Assembly: GCA_903885165.1 (NCBI GenBank)
Contig: CAISHO010000027.1
Location: forward strand, 1-46,177
Source of the DNA: an uncultured Nitrosomonadales bacterium
GTDB lineage: Bacteria; Pseudomonadota; Gammaproteobacteria; Burkholderiales; Gallionellaceae
DNA length: 46,177 bases
Direction of reading: 5' to 3'
The translations under genes and the position numbers were made by a program. The notes beneath the pieces are model-generated. The model saw nothing but the letters and a program-made list of their open reading frames with translations, was not told the DNA's origin and did not search any database. How positions within the stretch are numbered: the stretch's first letter is position 1; every line of letters begins with the position of its first letter. This document shows positions 1 through 9,010 of the stretch, piece by piece.

Positions 1-1040
1 AGCTTGAGCAATTGTGGTACAAGCAAACAGCCATCCACCGAGACTACCGTGACTTCCGGCATATCATCCGGCAACACCCCCTTACGGAATCGCGCTTCAA
101 ATTCCTCCAGCGCCGCTACCGCATCGCGTTTACTGTGAAAACGCTCGACGATTTCTTGTGCCAGCAGCACCTTGATGTCGCGCGGATTGCGTCCGCCTTC
201 CACCTCGATGCGCCAGGCGGCGATTTCACTCAGGCTGCGGAACGACAACAACTCCAGATAACGCCACATCAGCACGTCGGTTATCGACATCAGCTTGCCG
301 AACATATCCTGCGGCGCATCGGTGACTCCGATGTAATTACCCAGCGACTTGGACATCTTGTTCACGCCGTCCAGACCTTCGAGCAGCGGCATCGTCAATA
401 TGCACTGCGCAGGCTGTCCGAAATGGCGCTGCAACTCACGCCCCATCAACAAGTTAAATTTCTGATCGGTGCCGCCCAGCTCCAGATCCGCCTTTAAGGC
501 AACCGAGTCATAACCCTGAACCAGCGGATAGATAAACTCATGGATCGCGATCGGCTGACTGCTTTTGTAGCGCTTGGAAAAATCATCTCGCTCCAGCATC
601 TGGGCAACCGTGTGCGTCGCTGCCAGCTTGATCAGATCAACCGCATTGAATTTATCCATCCAGGTCGAATTGAAGACGATCTCGGTCTTGTCCGGATCGA
701 GCACCTTGAACACCTGTTCGCGATAAGACTGCGCATTCGCCACCACCTGCTCGCGCGTCAAGGGAGGGCGCGTCGTATTCTTACCGGTCGGATCGCCGAT
801 CATGCCAGTAAAGTCGCCGATCAAAAACAGTGCGTGATGACCTAATTCCTGCAACTGGCGCATCTTGTTGAGTAACACGGTGTGACCCAGATGTAAATCG
901 GGCGCCGTGGGATCAAAACCCGCCTTAATTCGTAAGGGCCGCCCCAGCGACAGCTTCTGTTTTAGCTCGGATTCGATCAACAACTCGTCCGCGCCGCGCC
1001 GAATTATTCCAAGCGCATCTATTTCATTGATTTTATTCAT
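1..1040 (-). CDS. tyrS: tyrosyl-tRNA synthetase, 3' end cut by window edge
   Basis: Charges tRNA-Tyr with tyrosine in the cytoplasm. Reading the minus strand from the ATG at 1038-1040 gives [20 protein letters not shown] followed by a class I synthetase core: a HIGH-type motif read as HLGHT, a [13 protein letters not shown] segment and a clear KMSKS loop (encoded near 350). The frame stays open to base 1, so roughly the last fifth (the C-terminal S4-like RNA-binding domain) lies outside the window. The gene diverges from the M23 peptidase gene. The 193-bp gap 1041-1233 must hold both promoters, but I see no convincing boxes. The motif set makes the call secure. Confidence 0.96.
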   Translation of the reverse strand, partial: MNKINEIDALGIIRRGADELLIESELKQKLSLGRPLRIKAGFDPTAPDLHLGHTVLLNKMRQLQELGHHALFLIGDFTGMIGDPTGKNTTRPPLTREQVVANAQSYREQVFKVLDPDKTEIVFNSTWMDKFNAVDLIKLAATHTVAQMLERDDFSKRYKSSQPIAIHEFIYPLVQGYDSVALKADLELGGTDQKFNLLMGRELQRHFGQPAQCILTMPLLEGLDGVNKMSKSLGNYIGVTDAPQDMFGKLMSITDVLMWRYLELLSFRSLSEIAAWRIEVEGGRNPRDIKVLLAQEIVERFHSKRDAVAALEEFEARFRKGVLPDDMPEVTVVSVDGCLLVPQLLK

Positions 1041-1233
1041 ATATTTTACCACTTCAAGTTACAGAAAACCCATCACTCCCTATTCAGCCAACAACACACA
1101 GTGACCAACGATGTTTTTTTATTCACTATATTGTCAGTTTTCCTTTATGGGCATGCGAGTTTCTGTTAAAGTTCGCGACTATTAAAATGCAGCGAGCTAC
1201 TGACGAAAAATCACGCCGCTCACGGAGACGCGA

Positions 1234-2532
1234 ATGTTAACGCAAAACATGCTCAGCCAAGAACGCAAAAATAAAATTCGCTGGTTTATTACCCTATCCA
1301 CCATGCCCTTGCTGGGGGTTGTGACCGCTTTTGGATTGGTACCTACCAGCAATCTCGGTTTAAACACCGGCAAAATTTCCATCGAACAAATCGCCTTACC
1401 CGGCAGCGCATCAGTCGATGCAGCAGCCACTACCTTCTGGCACACCGAACGTGTGCAGTCCGGCGACACCGTTGCCGACCTGATGCAGCGCCTGAATATC
1501 AACGATGCCGCCGCCAGCGATTATCTGCGTAACCGCGCCGACGCAAAGCCATTTCGTAAGCTGTCCAACGGAAAAGAAGTGCAGGCAGAGACCGACGTCA
1601 ACGGCACACTGATCTCATTACGCTATCTGAACGATCAGGGTGGACAAATAGTCATCAAAAAACAAGGCAACTCGTTTACTTCCAAGGCTGTTTCGGCTCA
1701 ACTGGAAAAACGCTTGTTTGTCCGTACCGGCGAAATTAAGACTAGCCTGTATGCTGCAACCGATGCTGCCGGCATGCCGGAAGCTGCCGCCAACCAGCTA
1801 ACTGAGATTTTCAGTGGCGATGTGGACTTTCATCATGACTTAAAACGCGGCGACAAATTCACCGCTGTCTATGAAATGACCTACAGCAATGGCGCCCTCG
1901 TCAAAACAGGGCAAATCCAGGCTGCTGAATTCATCAACCAAGGGCACTCGTACCGGGCCGTTCGTTTCCAAAGCGACGCTAACCACTCCGACTACTACAC
2001 CCCTGAAGGCCGGAGCCTGAAGAAAGCCTTTTTACGCTCCCCGATTCCTTTCTCCCGTGTGAGCTCCGGCTTTACCACTGCGCGCTTTCATCCGGTACTG
2101 AACACTTGGCGCGCACACAAGGGCACCGATTTCGCGGCACCGATGGGCACGCCTGCAAAGGCGACCGCAGATGGTCAGTTGGCATTCGAGGGCGTGCAAA
2201 ATGGCTATGGCAACGTAGTCATTCTCAATCACCAAGGCAATCTGTCCACAGTTTACGGTCACTTATCGCGTTTCGCCAATGGACTGCACAAGGGTGATCG
2301 CGTCAGACAAGGCGATGTAATTGGCTACGTCGGCATGACAGGCTTAGCTTCCGGCCCGCATCTGCACTACGAATTCCGTGTCAACGGTCAGCAGCACGAT
2401 CCGATGAGCGTGGCGCTGCCTAACGCGCTTCCAATCAATGGCGCCAACAAAGTTGCCTTCAAGCGTATGGCCGATAAGTTTGTCGCAAATCTGGTTCAGC
2501 TGCGCAATACCAACCTTGCCAAGCTGGATTAA
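1234..2532 (+). CDS. M23 family peptidoglycan DD-metallopeptidase (MepM-like)
   Basis: A predicted inner-membrane-anchored or periplasmic zinc endopeptidase that cuts peptidoglycan cross-links. The 432-residue product has an N-terminal hydrophobic stretch (about residues 16-37), a LysM/OapA-like region (the HTERVQSGDTVADLMQRL part), and a C-terminal LytM/M23 domain. Its zinc motifs are visible: HKGTDFAAPMGTP (HxxxD) and GPHLHYEF (HxH), with the GNVVILNHQG segment between them. A GGAG box nine bases before the ATG supports the start. The stop codon directly abuts the TTG start of anmK, so the two wall-recycling genes are probably translationally coupled. The tyrS-M23-anmK order is common in betaproteobacteria. 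Confidence 0.93.
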   Translation: MLTQNMLSQERKNKIRWFITLSTMPLLGVVTAFGLVPTSNLGLNTGKISIEQIALPGSASVDAAATTFWHTERVQSGDTVADLMQRLNINDAAASDYLRNRADAKPFRKLSNGKEVQAETDVNGTLISLRYLNDQGGQIVIKKQGNSFTSKAVSAQLEKRLFVRTGEIKTSLYAATDAAGMPEAAANQLTEIFSGDVDFHHDLKRGDKFTAVYEMTYSNGALVKTGQIQAAEFINQGHSYRAVRFQSDANHSDYYTPEGRSLKKAFLRSPIPFSRVSSGFTTARFHPVLNTWRAHKGTDFAAPMGTPAKATADGQLAFEGVQNGYGNVVILNHQGNLSTVYGHLSRFANGLHKGDRVRQGDVIGYVGMTGLASGPHLHYEFRVNGQQHDPMSVALPNALPINGANKVAFKRMADKFVANLVQLRNTNLAKLD

Positions 2533-3639
2533 TTGGATCCGCAGGACACGCATCAGCGCTATATCGGGCTGATGTCAGGAACCAGCCTGGATGGCATAGA
2601 CGCCGTCCAAGTTGATTTCACAAACAACCAAACCAAACTCGAAGGTCGCTTCTTTCTCCCCTACGAAGAGGCGCTCAAGCGCGCCGTACTCGACTTGCAC
2701 CTCCCTGCGTTCAACGAACTGCACCAGACGCAGCTGATCGCCAATCAATTAGCTCGCCTGTATGCATCAGCGGTTAACTCACTACTTGCACAAACCGGCT
2801 ACACACCCGAATCAATCGCAGCAACAGGCTGCCACGGCCAGACCATACGCCACCGCCCTGAACACGGCTATACCTTACAGATCGGAAATGCGGCACTGCT
2901 GGCCGAATTGACGGGAATCACCGTAGTGAACGATTTTCGTAGCCGAGATATTGCGGCCGGTGGGCAAGGCGCACCGCTGGTACCCGCTTTCCACAACAAG
3001 GTATTGCGCCACCCTACCCGCCATCGCGTCATCGTCAACATAGGCGGCATCAGCAATCTGACCAATCTCTCTCCGATCACCCCCACCAGCGGTTTCGACT
3101 GCGGCCCAGGCAATTTGTTGATGGATGCCTGGTGCATGCAACATATCGACAAACCCTATGACGCAAACGGCGACTGGGCTGCAACCGGAACCGTATTACC
3201 CGAACTGCTCTTGAAAATGCTGGCAGAACCGTTTTTTGCACTCCCTCCGCCTAAGAGCAGCGGGCGCGACCTTTTCAACATGGATTGGCTCACTAGTCTT
3301 CTGAATGGGAATGAAGCAGCCTGCGATGTGCAAGCCACATTACTGAAACTGACCTGTGCCTCCATCGCCGATTCAATTCTTGAGCAGTGTGACGGCGCAC
3401 AGGAAATCTATTTATGCGGTGGCGGTGCGCACAACCTCACCTTACGTAAGCTGTTGGCCGCGCTACTGCCTGAGTGCAGTGTACAAACCACCAGCGAGAT
3501 CGGCGTAGACAGTGATTATCTGGAGGCTATCGCCTTTGCCTGGCTGGCACAACAAACCCTGCTAGGCATTCCCGCCAATCTGCCACGGGTTACCGGCGCC
3601 GGACACCCCTGCATCCTTGGCGCGATTTACCCGGCTTAA
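2533..3639 (+). CDS. anmK: anhydro-N-acetylmuramic acid kinase
   Basis: Phosphorylates and opens 1,6-anhydro-MurNAc released during cell-wall turnover, giving MurNAc-6-P for recycling. The 368-residue product has the family hallmarks: YIGLMSGTSLDGIDA at the N-terminus (ATP site), GCHGQTIRHRP, the NDFRSRDIAAGGQGAPLVPAFH segment, NIGGISNLT, FDCGPGN and a C-terminal GAGHPCILGA. The start is a TTG immediately after the TAA of the peptidase gene. The only nearby ATG (codon 14) lies inside the conserved GLMSGTS motif and would remove essential sequence, so TTG is the better start. Translation most likely depends on coupling to the upstream gene. The usual downstream neighbour erpA is displaced to 14887. 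Confidence 0.95.
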   Translation: MDPQDTHQRYIGLMSGTSLDGIDAVQVDFTNNQTKLEGRFFLPYEEALKRAVLDLHLPAFNELHQTQLIANQLARLYASAVNSLLAQTGYTPESIAATGCHGQTIRHRPEHGYTLQIGNAALLAELTGITVVNDFRSRDIAAGGQGAPLVPAFHNKVLRHPTRHRVIVNIGGISNLTNLSPITPTSGFDCGPGNLLMDAWCMQHIDKPYDANGDWAATGTVLPELLLKMLAEPFFALPPPKSSGRDLFNMDWLTSLLNGNEAACDVQATLLKLTCASIADSILEQCDGAQEIYLCGGGAHNLTLRKLLAALLPECSVQTTSEIGVDSDYLEAIAFAWLAQQTLLGIPANLPRVTGAGHPCILGAIYPA

Positions 3640-3651
3640 CACAGATACAAC

Positions 3652-3687
3652 CTGCCAAACTGGCAGCATATCTGTCATTTTGGCAGA
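3652..3687. promoter_or_regulatory. paired palindromic sites, putative upstream activator sites of the octaheme operon
   Basis: Two imperfect copies of one palindrome lie side by side: CTGCCA-AAC-TGGCAG (3652-3666, perfect 6-bp arms, centre 3659) and TCTGTCA-TTT-TGGCAGA (3671-3687, 7-bp arms with one mismatch, centre 3679). The centres are 20 bp apart, about two helical turns, so both would face the same side of the DNA. They sit about 133 and 153 bp before the start expected from the sigma-54 promoter at 3785-3801, the usual enhancer distance for NtrC-type activators. Similar palindromes occur at 7101-7119 and 13290-13346. The first could alternatively act as a weak hairpin after anmK, but no T-run follows it. 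Confidence 0.7.
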
Positions 3688-3784
3688 AAATTACCAGTCC
3701 TTATTGTTTCCTGATCGCACCACACCCACTCAAAAATTAAAAAATATCAATACAATCAAATAACTATTTATTGTTCGCTGATAT

Positions 3785-3801
3785 TTGGCACAGTCTTTGC
3801 T
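3785..3801 (+). promoter_or_regulatory. sigma-54 (-24/-12) promoter of the octaheme cytochrome operon
   Basis: TTGGCACAGTCTTTGCT matches the sigma-54 consensus TGGCAC-N5-TTGC[AT]. The invariant GG (3787-3788) and GC (3799-3800) are separated by exactly 10 bp. It lies 44 bp before the ATG of the octaheme cytochrome gene. The expected transcript start is near 3812. Confidence 0.87.
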
Positions 3802-3844
3802 ATTTATGCGCTAGTAGCGCTTAATAACAAATAAGGATGTTTAC

Positions 3845-5572
3845 ATGGCTAAGGAAGGTCTAAGCAGGGTCAGGGGATGGGTATTGTTCGCAATACTCTT
3901 TTTGTCTAACTGTGCATTTGCAACAGAAACCGTAGTACTGGATACGATCGCGCCACCGGGTTCGATTTCACTACCCGCTAAAGCGAACGCACCTGTCGGC
4001 CAGAGAACGCCGCAGGATCACAGTAATTTCAAGCAACTGCAAGGACCGTTCACAGCACCCGAGCAGGTCACCAAAGCCTGCCTGAGTTGTCATACTGATG
4101 CTGGTAAGCAAGTGATGTCCACCCTGCATTGGACCTGGAAGGCCTGGAATCCCAAGACAAAACAGATGATAGGCAAGAGTCAGGTGTACAACACCTTCTG
4201 TGTCAGTCCGGTCAGTAACGAGCAGTTTTGTACAGTTTGTCATGTCGGTTACGGCAGTACAGACCCTGAAAAATTCATTCCTTTTGAACAGCGCACTGAA
4301 AATCAGGTTGATTGTTTAGTCTGTCACGATACCACCCGTGACTATCGGAAAATGCCATTTTTAGGCGGTAATCCGGCAATGGAGAAGATCGCCGTCAAAC
4401 CCGGTTGCAATGAAGTTTACGGTACTGATAAACCCTACGTATTACCGTTGGATCTGTCGAAAATTGCCCGCAAGGTGAGTGCACCTAGCCGTGCTAATTG
4501 CGGCGGCTGTCACTTCTATGGCGGTGGAGGCGATGGCGTAAAACACGGTGATCTTGACAGCTCCCTGCTTAATCCTACGCATGAACTCGACGTGCATATG
4601 GATGCCAAGGGACTGAACTTCCCTTGTCAGCAGTGCCATCAGACCAGCAATCACAAGGTCAGCGGTTCGCATTACAACATTGATGCCAATCCGAAAGAAG
4701 GCGCAATCATGTCAGGTTCGGGGCACAATGGTAATGCAGCAACCTGCCAGTCCTGTCACAGTCAGACGCCGCATCACGGCAATAAACTGATTGAAAAGCA
4801 GATTGCGGATACGCTTAACACCCATACTCGTGCAATTGCTTGCGAAACCTGTCATATCCCTGAGTTTGCGCGCGGTGGCAAGCCGACCAAAATGGACTGG
4901 AACTATGCGACTGCCGGAAAACTGGCGCCGAATGGTTCGCCTTTGGTGATCGAAGATGAAAAGGGCAGGAACACCTATTGGGGGGTTAAGGGCAGCTTCC
5001 TGTGGGGTGATAATGTTGTGCCGGAATATCGCTGGTTTAATGGTACCGAGCGCTGGATGCATATCGGCGACAAGATACAACCAGATAAAAACGGGGTTGT
5101 CAGCATCAATGATATAGAGGGGACACCCCAGGACGGAAAAATCTGGCCTTTCAAGATTTCCCGCAACAATCAGCCCTACGACACGGAAAACAAAGTGCTG
5201 ACGGTGTTCCATTCATTTGGCTTTGATCCTGAGTCGTTTACCATGGCCTATGACTGGCAGCGCGCCATCACAGCCGGTATGAAAGTGGCTAATCTGCCTT
5301 ATTCCGGACACTATGACTTTGTCAGAACACAAATGTACTGGCCGATTGCCCATATGGTTGCACCCAAAACTAAAGCACTGGCCTGCGCGCAGTGCCACGT
5401 TGACAACGGGCGTCTGGCTGCTATTGACGGGGTTTACATGCCCTCGCGGAGTAAAGATCATCAATCCTGGATAGAACGCATCGGGATGCTGGCTGTTGTA
5501 CTGACGTTGGCAGGTGTGTTGATACACGGCCTGATTCGTATTGTTGTGTGGCTACGCCGCAAGTCTAATTAA
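3845..5572 (+). CDS. octaheme c-type cytochrome, tetrathionate reductase (OTR) family
   Basis: A predicted periplasmic multiheme reductase held in the membrane by a C-terminal helix. The 575-residue product starts with a Sec signal (about 1-27, ending CAFATE). It carries eight CxxCH heme motifs at about residues 79, 129, 157, 219, 261, 301, 333 and 514, and a hydrophobic helix at about 545-568 followed by RRK. Eight hemes plus the long stretch between motifs 7 and 8 fit the OTR family, whose studied member reduces tetrathionate, nitrite and hydroxylamine in vitro. The physiological substrate here cannot be read from sequence. AAGGA precedes the ATG. The cytochrome b gene begins 15 bp downstream, suggesting a quinol-linked electron transfer pair. 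It is driven by the sigma-54 promoter at 3785. Confidence 0.9.
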   Translation: MAKEGLSRVRGWVLFAILFLSNCAFATETVVLDTIAPPGSISLPAKANAPVGQRTPQDHSNFKQLQGPFTAPEQVTKACLSCHTDAGKQVMSTLHWTWKAWNPKTKQMIGKSQVYNTFCVSPVSNEQFCTVCHVGYGSTDPEKFIPFEQRTENQVDCLVCHDTTRDYRKMPFLGGNPAMEKIAVKPGCNEVYGTDKPYVLPLDLSKIARKVSAPSRANCGGCHFYGGGGDGVKHGDLDSSLLNPTHELDVHMDAKGLNFPCQQCHQTSNHKVSGSHYNIDANPKEGAIMSGSGHNGNAATCQSCHSQTPHHGNKLIEKQIADTLNTHTRAIACETCHIPEFARGGKPTKMDWNYATAGKLAPNGSPLVIEDEKGRNTYWGVKGSFLWGDNVVPEYRWFNGTERWMHIGDKIQPDKNGVVSINDIEGTPQDGKIWPFKISRNNQPYDTENKVLTVFHSFGFDPESFTMAYDWQRAITAGMKVANLPYSGHYDFVRTQMYWPIAHMVAPKTKALACAQCHVDNGRLAAIDGVYMPSRSKDHQSWIERIGMLAVVLTLAGVLIHGLIRIVVWLRRKSN

Positions 5573-5587
5573 TAAGGGGACTTTAAT

Positions 5588-6199
5588 ATGTCTGCAGATC
5601 GCATCTATTTGTATAAGCGTTACGAACGGTTCTGGCACTGGTCACAGGCTGTGCTGGTGATTTTCATGTTGTTCACGGGCTTTGAAGTGCACGGCACCTA
5701 TCATCTGCTGGGGTTTAAAACGGCGGTGGTTTATCACACGCTGACTGCCTGGACCTTGCTGACGCTGTGGGCGTTCACTATCTTCTGGCAGTTCACCACC
5801 GGCGAATGGACGCAGTACATTCCGACCATCAAAAAAGTCGATGCAATGATACGTTATTACAGTATCGACATTTTTAAGCATGCGCCGTCACCCTACAAGA
5901 AGACGTCGGCCAAGAAGCACAATCCGCTGCAACGTCTGGCTTATCTGGCTGTGCTGGCGATGATTTCACCGCTGATCTGGGGTTCCGGACTGCTTTATCT
6001 GTTCTTTTCCAGTTGGAGTGATTTTGGCCTGGATAAATACCTGAGTCTGGAAGGTGTCGCCATGCTCCATACCGCTGGTGCCTACATGATGCTGGTATTT
6101 GTCATCGCCCACGTATACCTGACGACCACCGGACATACGCCGCTGGCTCATATCAAGACCATGATTACCGGCTGGGAAGATGCGGAAGATGAGCACTAA
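5588..6199 (+). CDS. membrane cytochrome b (b561 / FdhI-like b/b6 domain)
   Basis: A 203-residue integral membrane protein of the di-heme cytochrome b family that passes electrons between the quinone pool and a periplasmic partner. The pattern is typical: YKRYERFWHWSQA at the N-terminus, four hydrophobic helices (about 18-36, 50-70, 118-140 and 155-180), and candidate heme ligands H17, H36 and H50, plus the pair in LHTAGAYMMLVFVIAHVY. The start has a strong AAGGGGA box. The gene lies 15 bp after the octaheme cytochrome gene and is presumably its membrane partner, although that pairing is an inference from the neighbourhood. An unrecognised exported protein follows. Confidence 0.85.
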   Translation: MSADRIYLYKRYERFWHWSQAVLVIFMLFTGFEVHGTYHLLGFKTAVVYHTLTAWTLLTLWAFTIFWQFTTGEWTQYIPTIKKVDAMIRYYSIDIFKHAPSPYKKTSAKKHNPLQRLAYLAVLAMISPLIWGSGLLYLFFSSWSDFGLDKYLSLEGVAMLHTAGAYMMLVFVIAHVYLTTTGHTPLAHIKTMITGWEDAEDEH

Positions 6200-6238
6200 G
6201 TTTGCTTTTATTTCACGCCATAATTAACTATAGAGTAC

Positions 6239-6955
6239 ATGATGAATAGAAATTTATTACGCACGACCACCCTGGCTTTATGTATGCTGACAATCACGAC
6301 TGTAGCCAGCGCTGTACCGACAGAAATCAACCAGAAGGCACCCAGTCTGGCAGATACGCCAGGCGCAAAATCAGATATTGCGCATTTTGATGTTAATTCG
6401 GTTAAGTCGACTTTCGGGTACAGTCCGGTATTGCTCAATTCAGCGGTATTACTGAAAGTTTATTACTACGCGTATGCAGGCATACCGGTGGATTACAGCG
6501 AGATTCTGACCGAGAACACCGAGCATATCATCAAGCCCAAACCGGTACAGCCGGATAGCGCGCAGAAACAGGTGATCGACCAGATGTTACAACAGGCGAA
6601 GTCGCATCCGGATGTGTTGATTTCGCTCGATGACATCGCGCTGGATGCTTACGATAAAACAGCGCAGTCCTTTCCGATTGAAAACCGTTTATTTATCAAT
6701 GGTACGAAATATTATTTCGATAACTCGCCTTATCATTATCTGTATGACAATGCTGCGAGTTTCAGGAAGATTGCCTGTCCTGACGCCAAGATGAGGTCTG
6801 AGATTGATGCAGATATTGCCAGTTATGCGCATTTCAAATTGGAGCTTGAGGGTCATATCAGTATGTCGAAAGATAAAACACTGGCGATCAATTTGCGTAA
6901 ATTCACCTTGAAAGACGCAGCCGGCAAAGTGCTTATTTCACACGCCAATCAGTAG
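6239..6955 (+). CDS. unrecognised exported protein of the octaheme operon
   Basis: I do not recognise this 238-residue protein. It has a Sec signal peptide (LALCMLTITTVASAVP, cleavage near residue 26) and then a soluble, mostly polar body with no heme motif. Only one cysteine remains in the mature part (the RKIACPDAK segment), so it is neither a cytochrome nor an Fe-S protein. Aromatic-rich stretches (VLLKVYYYAYAG, KYYFDNSPYHYLYD) suggest a beta-rich fold. It lies 39 bp after the cytochrome b gene on the same strand and likely shares the transcript. That suggests a periplasmic accessory role for the octaheme enzyme, such as assembly or substrate delivery; this role is a guess. Confidence 0.8.
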   Translation: MMNRNLLRTTTLALCMLTITTVASAVPTEINQKAPSLADTPGAKSDIAHFDVNSVKSTFGYSPVLLNSAVLLKVYYYAYAGIPVDYSEILTENTEHIIKPKPVQPDSAQKQVIDQMLQQAKSHPDVLISLDDIALDAYDKTAQSFPIENRLFINGTKYYFDNSPYHYLYDNAASFRKIACPDAKMRSEIDADIASYAHFKLELEGHISMSKDKTLAINLRKFTLKDAAGKVLISHANQ

Positions 6956-7100
6956 TGCAGCAATTTATACCTGGCAAGTTTCCTCAATCATGTTTTCTAT
7001 TTCACGTGGCTATTTTGGCTAATAGATACTGTATTGGCCGGGCAGCGTCCATTTCATTATTTCATATTAAAAGAAGCTTGAACTTGCACTTGTAAGTCGT

Positions 7101-7119
7101 GACTGCCATTATGGCAGTC
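7101..7119. promoter_or_regulatory. perfect 19-bp palindrome before the first sigma-54 activator
   Basis: GACTGCCATTATGGCAGTC has 9-bp arms around a single central base. The core TGCCA-TTA-TGGCA is the same type as the sites at 3652-3687. Its centre is 35 bp before the ATG at 7145, and no -24/-12 promoter is visible between. That position better suits autoregulation, perhaps autorepression, than activation. Confidence 0.7.
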
Positions 7120-7144
7120 CGAGTTGCTTTGGACGAACTTCCCC

Positions 7145-8437
7145 ATGAAATCACCACCACTTCCTGAATTGGTTTCATTTATAGACTCGCTGCCAGAGCC
7201 GCATATTCTGTGTGACCGTCAGTACCGAGTGCTGGCCGCGAACATAGCCTATCGCCGCAGTTTTGGCGAAAATCAGGTTTTCATTGGGCGAACCTGTTTT
7301 GATATTTCACATCACTTATCTGTACCATGCGATCAGGCGGGCGAAGCCTGCCCGCTCCGGCAAAGTCTGATCTCTGAGCGGCGTGAGCATGTGCTGCATC
7401 TTCATCACACACCACAGGGTGAGGCTTACGTTAATATCGAACTATCTCCGGTGCGTGACGGGAATGGGAAAGTCGCGTACTTCATCGAAAAGATGGAACC
7501 CGTTGCAGTGGCGCGCGGACTTTCCCATGCTCAAGGACTGGTCGGACGCGCGCCCGTGTTTCAGCATATGTTGCAGATGGTAGCAAGGGTTGCTCCCTCT
7601 GAAGCCACCGTGCTGTTACTGGGAGAGTCGGGCAGCGGCAAGGAACTCGTGGCGCGCGCCATACACGACTCCAGTCGCCGAGTTGACAAGCCTTTCGTGG
7701 CTTTGGATTGTTCAGGGCTTACCGAGACGCTTTTTGAAAGCGAACTTTTCGGTCACGAACGCGGCGCATTTACCGGTGCCACCTCGCGGCGTGTTGGACT
7801 GATTGAGGCCGCTTGCGGCGGCACGCTGTTTCTGGATGAGGTGGGTGATATTCCGCTGGTGATGCAGGTCAAGTTACTGCGTCTACTTGAAACCGGCATC
7901 TACCGGCGCGTCGGTTCTGTAGCTCTGCACAAAGCGGATATCAGACTGATTTCAGCAACACACCGTAATTTACGGGCGATGGTTGAAAGCGGCAGCTTCA
8001 GGCAGGATCTTTATTTTCGACTCAACACATTCCCTGTTGAACTGCCGCCCTTGCGGGCGCGATTATCTGATGTTCCGGTTCTGGCACAATCGCTGTTGAC
8101 CCGTGTTGCAGCAGACCGTAACCTGAGGTTTTCGGATGAGTCTATCGAGTTGCTGCGACATTACGGTTACCCTGGTAATGTGCGCGAATTACGCAATATC
8201 ATTGAGCGTGCAAGCCTGTTATGTGATGGTGAAGTCATTGAGCCATCACATCTGCCGGAAGAAGTTAGAAATATTGGTGGACTGACCAGCAAATCGGTGA
8301 ACCTGGCGGATATGGAGCGTCAGACACTTGAAACCCGTTTAGCGCACCATCAAGGCAGCCGAAAAATGTTAGCGGATGAACTTGGGATTAGCGAGCGTAC
8401 GCTATATCGCAGACTTAAACAGCTGATGTTGGGGTAG
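7145..8437 (+). CDS. sigma-54-dependent transcriptional activator with Cys/His PAS sensor (paralogue 1)
   Basis: A 430-residue enhancer-binding protein. Residues 1-125 form a PAS-like sensor containing C51, H56, H57, C62 and C69 ([21 protein letters not shown]), a likely metal, heme, Fe-S or redox-sensing centre. Residues about 140-370 form the AAA+ domain with Walker A GESGSGKE, the sigma-54 contact loop GAFTGA, and LFLDEVGD. A Fis-type helix-turn-helix ([15 protein letters not shown]) ends the protein. There is no receiver domain, so sensing is probably direct through the PAS. I prefer the ATG at 7145 to the upstream TTG at 7124 because it makes the protein exactly as long as its paralogue at 13365. 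It likely activates the octaheme operon just upstream. Confidence 0.92.
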   Translation: MKSPPLPELVSFIDSLPEPHILCDRQYRVLAANIAYRRSFGENQVFIGRTCFDISHHLSVPCDQAGEACPLRQSLISERREHVLHLHHTPQGEAYVNIELSPVRDGNGKVAYFIEKMEPVAVARGLSHAQGLVGRAPVFQHMLQMVARVAPSEATVLLLGESGSGKELVARAIHDSSRRVDKPFVALDCSGLTETLFESELFGHERGAFTGATSRRVGLIEAACGGTLFLDEVGDIPLVMQVKLLRLLETGIYRRVGSVALHKADIRLISATHRNLRAMVESGSFRQDLYFRLNTFPVELPPLRARLSDVPVLAQSLLTRVAADRNLRFSDESIELLRHYGYPGNVRELRNIIERASLLCDGEVIEPSHLPEEVRNIGGLTSKSVNLADMERQTLETRLAHHQGSRKMLADELGISERTLYRRLKQLMLG

Positions 8438-8565
8438 TGTGTATAGCTGTAAAAAAGTCGCCTAAAACCTTCGCCGTCCATTCAACTGTTTGGCAGTAGT
8501 GTGTCGATGCCACTGATCCCATCGTAGAGTTTGAAGGGTCGGGGTAAATGTCCACCGTTATCGCA

Positions 8566-8600
8566 TTAAACCGTCCCCCTTTTGGAGCGGCGCGGTTTAA
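8566..8600 (-). terminator. inverted repeat at the end of the cyd-globin operon
   Basis: TTAAACCG (8566-8573) and CGGTTTAA (8593-8600) are perfect 8-bp arms around a GC-rich 19-nt loop that overlaps the globin stop codon. There is no good T-run, so it may be an RNA-stabilising hairpin rather than a terminator. Confidence 0.35.
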
Positions 8601-9010
8601 TTTGGCTGGTTACGCATATGATCGCCGACTTTAGCGAATGCCTCTGACAACTCTGCACGCAGTGGCATGTCTTCGACGACTTCCTTCAGTGCCATATCCA
8701 TGCACATTAGCCACTGATCTCGCGCGGATACGTCCACTTTAAACGGCATGTGACGCCGGCGTAACATAGGATGGCCGTATTCCTGCACATATAAATCCGG
8801 ACCGCCCATCCAGCCATTCAGAAATTTGAATAGTTTGTCCTCCGAACCCTGCAAGTCTTCCGCATGCATCTTACGCAAGCCATATGACTCGGGTAACTCG
8901 TCCATTAACTGGTAAAAACGATTAACAAGTCGGCGTATTTTGTCCGCGCCGCCAATGCGTTGAAAGTGGCTCAGTTCAGGCTGTTTCATTTCAAGTTGCA
9001 TCTGTTTCAT
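8597..9010 (-). CDS. group II truncated hemoglobin
   Basis: A 137-residue heme protein of the trHbII (2-on-2) type, usually linked to oxygen or NO chemistry. Family landmarks are the FYQLMDE helix B with Tyr at B10, the HPMLRRRHMPF segment containing the proximal His, and RDQWLMCM with the conserved Trp at G8. The gene overlaps the end of the ETHE1-like gene by 20 bp, showing tight coupling. Nearby in-frame ATGs at codons 4 and 8 are alternatives for the start. As the last gene of the cyd operon it points to protection of respiration against NO or to oxygen delivery, although the ligand cannot be decided from sequence. Confidence 0.92.
   Translation of the reverse strand: MKQMQLEMKQPELSHFQRIGGADKIRRLVNRFYQLMDELPESYGLRKMHAEDLQGSEDKLFKFLNGWMGGPDLYVQEYGHPMLRRRHMPFKVDVSARDQWLMCMDMALKEVVEDMPLRAELSEAFAKVGDHMRNQPN

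Noticed and set aside
12..845. Two plus-strand frames at the left edge
   Set aside because: They lie opposite tyrS, whose HIGH-type and KMSKS motifs are clear.
3652..3687. Palindromes as the terminator of anmK
   Set aside because: Short arms without a T-run, and matching copies occur before other promoters; a protein-binding site explains them better.
4712..5212. 166-codon minus-strand frame within the octaheme cytochrome gene
   Set aside because: The plus-strand cytochrome has eight heme motifs and a signal peptide; the antisense frame has no domain or ribosome site and is a shadow.
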